Below are positions 6,171 through 11,220 of a DNA stretch of 11,220 nucleotides, in pieces. Under the pieces are notes generated by a model, which searched no databases, was not told the origin of the DNA, and saw only the letters and a list, made by a program, of their open reading frames with translations. The translations under genes and the position numbers were made by a program. Origin of the DNA: JAMXLO01 sp964427005. GTDB lineage: Bacteria > Pseudomonadota > Alphaproteobacteria > Acetobacterales > Acetobacteraceae. Location of the stretch: assembly GCA_964427005.1 (NCBI GenBank), contig CAYRTL010000141.1:1-11220 (forward strand), written 5' to 3'. Each line of letters starts with the position of its first letter. Positions within the stretch are counted from its first letter, which is position 1.

Positions 6171-7517
6171 TCAGGCCTTCCTGTAGTAGCGTTCGGCGGC
6201 TCTTGCCGCTGACTTCGCCGCGGCTTCCGGCGTGTTCGCGCCCGTGACCACGGAGGCAAACATGTCAACCACGGTGTAGTTGGCGATCACCGCCGCCGAA
6301 GCCGCGCTGACCGGGCCTTTGTAGCCATCATAGAACGGCGAATCCAACGCGCCGGCGAACGGCTTCAGCTTCGGATCCGACTCCCAGAACTTCATCTTGC
6401 CGTAGGCTTTCAGCGGCTGGCACCAGTAGCCCAGGCAGCTCGACAGCCAGACGCCGTACTGGTCCTTCTCCATCATGAAGCGGATGTATTCCTTGGCGGC
6501 GTTCGGATACTTGCTGTGCTTGAATACCATCGCGCTGATCGGCGCCGCCGACTGCGGCTTCTGTTTGGAGAAGCCATACGGCGTGTCTTGAGTCATCGTA
6601 TCAGCGGCGACCGCGTTCAGCTTAGGATCGGGCGACTTCAGCAGTGAATAGTAGAGCGACACGCCGTTGAAGGTCAGGCCGATCGCGCCTGCCGTATAGG
6701 CCTGGTTGTTGCCGACATCGTTCCAGGTCAGCGTCCCGGGAACCATCGTCTTCTGTAGCTCGGTGGCGTATTTCAGCGCCTCGATCGTCTCCTTGGAGTC
6801 GAGCGCGACCTTGCCCTTCTCATCCACCACGTATGCATTGTGGGTCCACAGCAGCCATTCCGAGAAACCATTGGCATCGCCGAGTGCGTGACCCAGTGAC
6901 ATGCCGATTGGATGACCGGCCTTCTGCAGCTTTTGGGCGAGGTCGAGAAACTTGCCGAGATCGTTCGGGATCTCGTTGTAGCCGACTTCATTGACCCAGG
7001 ATTTGCGGTACAGCACGGGACCGGTCCCGCCGCCCAAAGGCAGTGCAAGCCAGTTCTTGGTGTTCCACTTCCGGCCATACAGCAGGGCGAGGTCGTACCA
7101 GCCGCCGTACTTGGCCCCGAGATAATCGGCAAGGTCGGTCATCTCGACCAGCTTGTCCGAATAGATGTGCGGATCGGCGCCGAAACTGACGAATATGTCG
7201 GCGCCCGCGCCGGTATTGGCCAACACGGCAAGCTGCGGACGAAGGTCTTCCCAGCTCACAAAGTCGACCTTCACGTCGACGCCGGTCTTTTCGGTGAACT
7301 TCTTGGTGTTCTCCTTCCACACGGTTTCGTCTGGATCGACGAACTTCGCCGGGCGGATCATGTGCAGCGAGGCGCCCTTCTCGATCTTGTATTCCAAAGG
7401 CTTCACATCGGCGGTCGGCACGTCATCGACCGCACCCTGCGCGCCGATGATCGGAATCGACGCTGCCCCAAGCGCTGCCGCGCCAAGAGCGAGTGAGTCA
7501 CGCCGCGTAATTGTCAT
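6171..7517 (-). CDS. Extracellular sugar-binding protein of the ABC importer, Tat-exported
   Basis: A 448-residue family 1 solute-binding protein (UgpB/MalE-like), the periplasmic receptor that decides which sugar is imported. The N-terminus MTITRRDSLALGAAALGAAS carries twin arginines at 5-6 before a hydrophobic stretch, so export by the Tat pathway is likely, with cleavage around residues 28-29 near GAQGA. There is no lipobox cysteine, so it should be soluble in the periplasm. Family features include VDVKVDFVSWEDLRPQLAV near the first lobe, ADIFVSFGADPHIYS, GTGPVLYRKSWVNEVGY and the hinge-side AGAIGLTFNGVSLYYSLL. The start is supported by GGAGGAA about 9 nt upstream. It lies 111 bp downstream of the ATPase gene and is followed by a hairpin and the two permeases. 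The ligand cannot be read from sequence; a sugar, sugar acid or polyol are all possible. Confidence 0.92.
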   Translation of the reverse strand: MTITRRDSLALGAAALGAASIPIIGAQGAVDDVPTADVKPLEYKIEKGASLHMIRPAKFVDPDETVWKENTKKFTEKTGVDVKVDFVSWEDLRPQLAVLANTGAGADIFVSFGADPHIYSDKLVEMTDLADYLGAKYGGWYDLALLYGRKWNTKNWLALPLGGGTGPVLYRKSWVNEVGYNEIPNDLGKFLDLAQKLQKAGHPIGMSLGHALGDANGFSEWLLWTHNAYVVDEKGKVALDSKETIEALKYATELQKTMVPGTLTWNDVGNNQAYTAGAIGLTFNGVSLYYSLLKSPDPKLNAVAADTMTQDTPYGFSKQKPQSAAPISAMVFKHSKYPNAAKEYIRFMMEKDQYGVWLSSCLGYWCQPLKAYGKMKFWESDPKLKPFAGALDSPFYDGYKGPVSAASAAVIANYTVVDMFASVVTGANTPEAAAKSAARAAERYYRKA

Positions 7518-7555
7518 GCAGTGGTTTCCTCCCGTGCCGGTCAGCCGTACAGGGA

Positions 7556-7578
7556 CCCTCGCGACCGGATGTCGAGGG
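7556..7578 (-). other. Small inverted repeat in the ATPase to binding-protein gap
   Basis: The 111-bp gap between the ATPase stop (7629) and the binding-protein start (7517) holds a 6-bp perfect stem, CCCTCG (7556-7561) and CGAGGG (7573-7578), around an 11-nt loop. It is short and without a T-run. It could be a minor processing site or chance in GC-rich DNA. Nothing else stands out in this gap apart from the ribosome binding site near 7518-7535. Confidence 0.3.
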
Positions 7579-7628
7579 GCCCGACGCGCGGCATATTCGG
7601 CCCGCCTCAGCGCGCCGTAAAGTGGCCT

Positions 7629-8684
7629 TTATGCAGCGCGCTGCCCGGTCGCAGCATCGAACAGATGCACCAGCGCCGGATCGGGCGTGATCCTTATCGT
7701 CTCGCCTGGCTTCGCTGAAATGCGTTCGCGAAAGGCGCAGATGACGGAAGTGCCAGCAAATTCGGCCAACACCTGCGTCTCGGAGCCTGTCGGCTCAACG
7801 ACATGGACGATGGCGGGAAGGCCCGATGGGTTGAGCTGGAAGTGCTCGGGTCGGACACCGTAAACAGCGGGCTTGCCATCCGCGCCGTTGGCTTTTCCAG
7901 ACAGTGGCAGCGTCATGCCTCCCTCCGCATGGAACGCGCCGCCAGCAATTTTGCCTTTTAGGAAATTCATGGCGGGCGAGCCGATGAAGCCTGCGACAAA
8001 CAAATTGGCCGGCCGATCATAAAGCTCGAGTGGTGCGCCGATCTGCTCCACGTTCCCCGAGTTCATCACCACGATCTTGTCGGCCATCGTCATCGCCTCG
8101 ATCTGGTCGTGCGTGACGTAGACCGTGGTGGTCTCCAGCCGCTGGTGCAGTTCCTTGATCTCGGCGCGCATCGCCACGCGCAGCTTGGCATCCAGATTGG
8201 ACAGCGGTTCGTCGAACAGGAACACCTGCGGGTTGCGGACGATGGCGCGTCCCATGGCCACACGCTGGCGCTGACCTCCGGAAAGCTGCCGTGGGTAGCG
8301 GTTAAGGTATTGTGACAGGCCGAGAATCTGCGCCGCGCGTTGCACCTGCTCGTCGATGGTAGCCTTGGGCACCTTCGCCAGCAGCAGCGAGAACGCCATG
8401 TTGTCGCGCACGGTCATGTGTGGATACAGCGCGTAGTTCTGGAACACCATGGCGATGTCGCGTTCCTTTGGCGCGACGTTGTTCACCACGCGTCCGCCGA
8501 TGGCGATCTCGCCGGCGGTTATGTTCTCCAGCCCCGCGATCATGCGCAGCAGGGTCGATTTGCCGCAGCCGGATGGGCCGACGAGGATGACGAACTCGCC
8601 ATCCTCGATCTCTACGCTGACGCCGTGCAGCACCTCGGTTGAGCCGAAAGATTTCCGGACGTTGCGGATGGAAACGTTGGCCAT
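7629..8684 (-). CDS. Sugar ABC transporter ATPase, UgpC/MalK/MsmX type
   Basis: A 351-residue cytoplasmic ATP-binding subunit that powers the importer encoded downstream. Walker A GPSGCGKS is at 36-43, Q-loop Gln82 in FQNYALYPHM, signature LSGGQRQRV at 134-142, Walker B FLFDEP at 155-160 with catalytic Glu159, D-loop SNLDAKLR and the switch His192 in VTHDQIEAMT. The C-terminal third (about 235-345, with GVRPEHF at 276-282 and PTGSETQV) is the TOBE/regulatory domain of the MalK group, of normal length. The true start is ATG at 8684 with GGGAGG 5 nt upstream. The frame continues to 8786, but those 34 extra codons lie in a palindromic repeat and encode the 'AGPDPAIHVFDAGHD' peptide often seen as an annotation artefact. 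The gene order ATPase, binding protein, permease, permease is complete for a CUT1 system. Confidence 0.94.
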   Translation of the reverse strand: MANVSIRNVRKSFGSTEVLHGVSVEIEDGEFVILVGPSGCGKSTLLRMIAGLENITAGEIAIGGRVVNNVAPKERDIAMVFQNYALYPHMTVRDNMAFSLLLAKVPKATIDEQVQRAAQILGLSQYLNRYPRQLSGGQRQRVAMGRAIVRNPQVFLFDEPLSNLDAKLRVAMRAEIKELHQRLETTTVYVTHDQIEAMTMADKIVVMNSGNVEQIGAPLELYDRPANLFVAGFIGSPAMNFLKGKIAGGAFHAEGGMTLPLSGKANGADGKPAVYGVRPEHFQLNPSGLPAIVHVVEPTGSETQVLAEFAGTSVICAFRERISAKPGETIRITPDPALVHLFDAATGQRAA

Positions 8685-8698
8685 GGTCCTCCCTTTAT

Positions 8699-8790
8699 CG
8701 TCATGGCCGAGCTTGGTCCGGCCACCCACGTCTTTCTTGTCGTGTCCCGCGTCAAAGACGTGGATGGCCGGGTCAGGCCCGGCCATGACG
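8699..8790. repeat. Long imperfect palindrome encoding a GPDPAIH-type read-through
   Basis: Arms of 37 bp (8699-8735 and 8754-8790) are complementary at all but five positions around an 18-nt loop. The outer ends CGTCATGGCC and GGCCATGACG and the inner ends ACGTCTTT and AAAGACGT are perfect. In the minus-strand frame of the ATPase it reads MAGPDPAIHVFDAGHDKK, a peptide I recall from automated annotations of alphaproteobacterial genomes, where this palindrome is dispersed in intergenic space. Three of the five mismatches would be G-U pairs in one transcript, so the RNA hairpin would be stable. It sits between the ThDP gene and the ATPase gene. Confidence 0.8.
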
Positions 8791-8797
8791 GGAGACG

Positions 8798-8821
8798 AGT
8801 GGCGGGCCTACGCCCGCCACT
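8798..8821 (-). terminator. Hairpin just after the ThDP-enzyme gene
   Basis: A perfect 10-bp stem, AGTGGCGGGC (8798-8807) and GCCCGCCACT (8812-8821), closes a 4-nt loop and begins 5 bases after the minus-strand TAG stop of the ThDP gene. The following minus-strand bases (CGTCTCC) are not a T-run. It could be a weak terminator, an attenuator or an mRNA 3' protector separating the enzyme from the transporter genes. It stands directly beside the long palindrome. Confidence 0.6.
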
Positions 8822-8826
8822 ACCAT

Positions 8827-10452
8827 CTAGAACTTCGAGACCCGCGTCTCCTTCGCGGTGATGAACTCCAGCAGCGCGGGCTTGCCGGCCTTGGTCTGCT
8901 CGATGCCGCGCTGAATCGCCGCCTTGATCTGCGACGGATCCGTCACGCGCTCGCCATAGCCGCCGAATGCCTTCGCCATGTCGGCATAGTTTCCGGAGAT
9001 GTCGGTGGACCGGTACTTCTCCGTAGATACCGGCATGACCTTCAGCTCGATGGCCATCGAGAAGTTGTTCATAAGGCACGACAGGATGGGGATGCGCTCG
9101 CGCACCGCGGTCTCGAAGTCCATGCCGGTGAAGCCAATCGCTGCATCACCCCAGAAGTTGATGCAGGTCTTGTTCGGATGCACCAGCTTGGCACCCATTG
9201 CCAGCCCAAGCCCCATGCCGAGCTGAGTGGTCTTGCCCCAGCCGATATAGGACAGCGGCTCGGTCGAGACCCAGAACGGCGAGATCTGATCGCGCGGGCT
9301 GCCGGCGTCGTGCGTGATGATGGTGTTCTTCGGGTCGGTCCCCGCCATGAGTTCCCAGATGACGCGATACGGGCTGATGGGCGCCTCGTTGGAGTTGAGC
9401 AGCGGCTTCCACTGCGCCATCCACTCCTCGCGCACCGCCTTGATCTCCGCCACGACCTCCTTGGTGTCGCGGTTGGACTTGATGGTCTGCGACAGCTCGC
9501 CGATCAGCGCATCGAGTGTCAGGCCGGCGTCGCCCACCAAGCCGATAGCGCTGATCACGTCCTTGTTCAGGTGGTTCGGATCGAGTGTCGCGTGGACGAA
9601 GGTCTTCCCCTTCGGCATCTTGATGCCGAAATTCGTCTCGGTGAACGAGCAGCCGATGCCGATGATCAGGTCGGACTTCTCGATGAAGTGGTGCACCGTC
9701 TTGGGGATCGCGTTGCCGCCGGAACCGAGCGACAGCTCGTGGTTCTCGGGGAAGGCGCTCTTGCCGCCCAGGCTGGTGGTCACCGGCGCGCCCAGCAGTT
9801 CGGCGAATTTCCGGAGTTGCGGCCAGGCCTGCGCCCAGTGCACGCCGGTGCCGGCGTAGATCACTGGCCGCTTCGCCGCGAGGATTGCGGCTGCCGCCTT
9901 GCGCACATCGGCCGGATCGGGACCGAACTTCGCGGTGCCAACCGGCGTGTAGTTCACATCGCCGATCTCCTCGTTCCAGATGTCGGTCGGGATTTCGACG
10001 ATGGCCGGACCGCCGCGGCCGTTGCGCAGGTTGCTGAACGCGCGGCGCAGCGCGTTGACGATTTCATTCGGAACGATCACGTGCTCGGAGATCTTCGCGA
10101 TGTTGCGCATCTCGCGTGAGGCGCTGTAGTTCGGATCGATGCCGGCGATGCGGCGCGGATAACCCTGCGGGATCACCAGCAGAGGGACCGATTCGCTGTA
10201 GGCCTGGGCCACGCCACCATAGGCATTCTCGCTGCCAGGGCCGTGCTGCATGCAGAACGCACCGATCTTCTTGCCGGAGGTGACGCGCGAAATCGCGTCA
10301 GCCATGTGCAGGCCGATGCGCTCCTGACGCACGATGATCGGGCGGATATCGGCCGCGGCGGCGAATTCCAGCAGATGGTTGACGGGATAGCCGCAGAGGA
10401 TCTCGATCCCCTCAGCCTTCATAATATGCGCAACAGCTTCGCCAACCTTCAT
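8827..10452 (-). CDS. ThDP-dependent enzyme, acetolactate synthase/2-keto-acid decarboxylase superfamily
   Basis: A 541-residue three-domain thiamine diphosphate enzyme, cytosolic and of normal superfamily length. The N-terminal PYR domain has the cofactor-activating Glu44 in VRQERIGLHMADAISR and MQHGPGSENAYGGVAQAY; the central domain is about 185-335; the C-terminal PP domain carries the ThDP/Mg motif GDAAIGF starting at 435 and ending in Asn462-Asn463 (MNNFSMA). Members decarboxylate 2-keto acids or join or cleave keto compounds (acetolactate synthase, benzoylformate decarboxylase, glyoxylate carboligase, IolD). The usual G-x-PG after strand 1 is GYPVN here, and no ilvH-like small subunit is nearby, both against biosynthetic acetolactate synthase. 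The start has GGGGAGAAG about 9 nt upstream. First gene of the cluster and divergent from the right-hand gene, so the promoter probably lies between 10453 and 10675. Exact reaction unknown; action on a 2-keto acid made by the neighbouring dehydratase or dehydrogenases is inference. Confidence 0.87.
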   Translation of the reverse strand: MKVGEAVAHIMKAEGIEILCGYPVNHLLEFAAAADIRPIIVRQERIGLHMADAISRVTSGKKIGAFCMQHGPGSENAYGGVAQAYSESVPLLVIPQGYPRRIAGIDPNYSASREMRNIAKISEHVIVPNEIVNALRRAFSNLRNGRGGPAIVEIPTDIWNEEIGDVNYTPVGTAKFGPDPADVRKAAAAILAAKRPVIYAGTGVHWAQAWPQLRKFAELLGAPVTTSLGGKSAFPENHELSLGSGGNAIPKTVHHFIEKSDLIIGIGCSFTETNFGIKMPKGKTFVHATLDPNHLNKDVISAIGLVGDAGLTLDALIGELSQTIKSNRDTKEVVAEIKAVREEWMAQWKPLLNSNEAPISPYRVIWELMAGTDPKNTIITHDAGSPRDQISPFWVSTEPLSYIGWGKTTQLGMGLGLAMGAKLVHPNKTCINFWGDAAIGFTGMDFETAVRERIPILSCLMNNFSMAIELKVMPVSTEKYRSTDISGNYADMAKAFGGYGERVTDPSQIKAAIQRGIEQTKAGKPALLEFITAKETRVSKF

Positions 10453-10675
10453 CCGGACTTCTCCCCACTGGTAGGTGTGCCGGCGAGGGTAGGCCGGGGG
10501 GTAGCGGGAGGCAACCGGTGTTCGGGCGATCGCATTTGCTCAGCCTTGCTTCCGCTCTTTCCGGTGTTGAACTGAGTGGCCTGTGCCAGGAGGCACTGCG
10601 CCGCCCATTTGCACGCTGTCTGAAGGTTCCGCCATTGGGCGCGTCCCGTGATAGGCAACGGGTCAGGACGCCGGA
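10453..10675. promoter_or_regulatory. Divergent intergenic region upstream of the catabolic cluster
   Basis: These 223 bp separate the start of the ThDP gene (minus) from the DUF4268-like gene (plus) and should hold the promoters of both. I see no convincing -35/-10 pair. A small perfect stem GTGCC-AGGA-GGCAC lies at 10583-10596; it is too short to call an operator. The first 20 bp hold the ThDP ribosome binding site, and AGGA at 10665-10668 serves the plus-strand gene. Short ORFs drawn through this region have no ribosome sites or recognisable domains. Confidence 0.4.
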
Positions 10676-11218
10676 TTGCCGGACATGCAGTACCAAAGCA
10701 CGCGGAAAGTAATATCCCCACAGGACCTGGCGCAGGACCGCGCGTTCTGGCGCGACCTGCTGGCGAGGCGCGCCCGTTCGCACGGCCTGCCGGCGCATAG
10801 CGCGGGAGGTTACCGGAACCGCCGGTTCGCGATCATCCGCGACGCCGCGTGGATCACCTTGTATCGCGCGAGGCTGCCGGACCCGCAGGTGGGCGTGTTC
10901 CTCCGCTGCACCGGTCTTGCCGGCGAGGCATTCTTCACGCTGGCCGATGGCGCGCGTGCGGAGATCGAGCCACGGCTGCGGGCGGAGATCGGTTCGGATG
11001 CGGTGCTGGAATGGGGTACTTCGCACCATCCTGGGATGACCGACATCGCGGCGGTCCTGGCGGCGCCGCTACCCTGGAGCGACGATGCGGCTGAACAGCA
11101 TATGGCGTGGATGCTTCCGGTCGGCGCGGCGTGGTGGCGTTGCTTCGCGTCGTTGGTGGAGGGCGTGGAGGTGAGGCCCGGCCGGTCCATGCGTAGCCGT
11201 CGGACCGATGGTCGCTGA
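10676..11218 (+). CDS. DUF4268-like protein of unknown function
   Basis: A 180-residue, Trp- and Arg-rich soluble protein without signal peptide or membrane segment. The pattern DRAFWRDLLARR near the N-terminus, then YRARLPDPQVGVFLRCTG, an acidic/basic helix AEIEPRLRAEIG, VLEWGTSHH and finally a W-rich helix MAWMLPVGAAWWRCF resembles the DUF4268 domain, which occurs alone or fused to nuclease-like proteins. I base this on remembered pattern only. The start is TTG at 10676, with AGGA 7 nt upstream; the ATG at 10685 is too far (16 nt) from that site, though CCGGA lies just before it. The last about 12 residues are Arg-rich and beyond the domain. It is divergent from the sugar-acid cluster and probably unrelated to it. 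Confidence 0.6.
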   Translation: MPDMQYQSTRKVISPQDLAQDRAFWRDLLARRARSHGLPAHSAGGYRNRRFAIIRDAAWITLYRARLPDPQVGVFLRCTGLAGEAFFTLADGARAEIEPRLRAEIGSDAVLEWGTSHHPGMTDIAAVLAAPLPWSDDAAEQHMAWMLPVGAAWWRCFASLVEGVEVRPGRSMRSRRTDGR

Positions 11219-11220
11219 CT

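Noticed and set aside
6119..6268. N-terminal extension of the MalF-type permease
   Set aside because: It overlaps the end of the binding-protein gene and the intergenic hairpin; the extension is Arg/Pro-rich and unlike permease N-termini.
8449..10119. Plus-strand open frame of 556 codons
   Set aside because: It is antisense to the ThDP gene and part of the ATPase gene, crosses their intergenic palindrome, has no recognisable domain and is rich in Arg/His/Asp as expected for the complement of GC-rich coding DNA.
10518..10712. Short plus-strand frame in the divergent intergenic region
   Set aside because: No ribosome site or known domain, and it runs into the DUF4268-like gene in another frame.
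1..11220. CRISPR array, tRNA, rRNA, transposase or phage genes
   Set aside because: I found no regularly spaced repeats, no tRNA-like or rRNA sequence and no recombinase or transposase motif. The palindromes are the only repeat-like elements.

Overview
This 11.2 kb window is GC-rich. Its high GC, a Tat-exported sugar-binding protein and an intergenic palindrome that encodes a 'GPDPAIH' peptide when read through suggest an alphaproteobacterium, perhaps Acetobacteraceae/Rhodospirillales or Hyphomicrobiales. This placement is inference; there is no rRNA or other phylogenetic marker in the window.

Most of the window is one minus-strand gene cluster, read from right to left. It starts with a ThDP-dependent decarboxylase/synthase-like enzyme (10452-8827). 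A complete carbohydrate ABC importer follows: ATPase (8684-7629), Tat-signal binding protein (7517-6171) and two permeases (6118-5150 and 5157-4219, overlapping by 8 bp). Next come a mandelate racemase/enolase-superfamily sugar-acid dehydratase (4138-2963) and a D-2-hydroxyacid dehydrogenase (2948-1902). A further minus-strand gene, an SDR oxidoreductase of the gluconate-5-dehydrogenase/KduD type (1431-652), lies beyond a small plus-strand gene.

On the plus strand are the 3' part of a class III alcohol dehydrogenase (glutathione-dependent formaldehyde dehydrogenase; 1-651), a small secreted or membrane protein of unknown function (1518-1847), and at the right edge a DUF4268-like protein (10676-11218) divergent from the cluster.

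The cluster reads as uptake and oxidative or dehydrative catabolism of a sugar or sugar acid. The importer would bring it in, the dehydratase would make a 2-keto-3-deoxy acid, and the SDR and 2-hydroxyacid dehydrogenase would handle the keto/hydroxy steps. The ThDP enzyme could cleave, decarboxylate or ligate a 2-keto acid. There is no regulator, aldolase or kinase in the window, so the substrate and full route stay open.

The gaps between cluster genes are rich in structure. There are two long imperfect palindromes of the dispersed-repeat type (4156-4215 and 8699-8790), a hairpin just after the binding-protein gene (6139-6164), a hairpin just after the ThDP gene (8798-8821), and a bidirectional terminator-like stem (1853-1892). 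Both long palindromes are open in the frame of the gene downstream and create false N-terminal extensions. I therefore chose internal starts with good ribosome binding sites.
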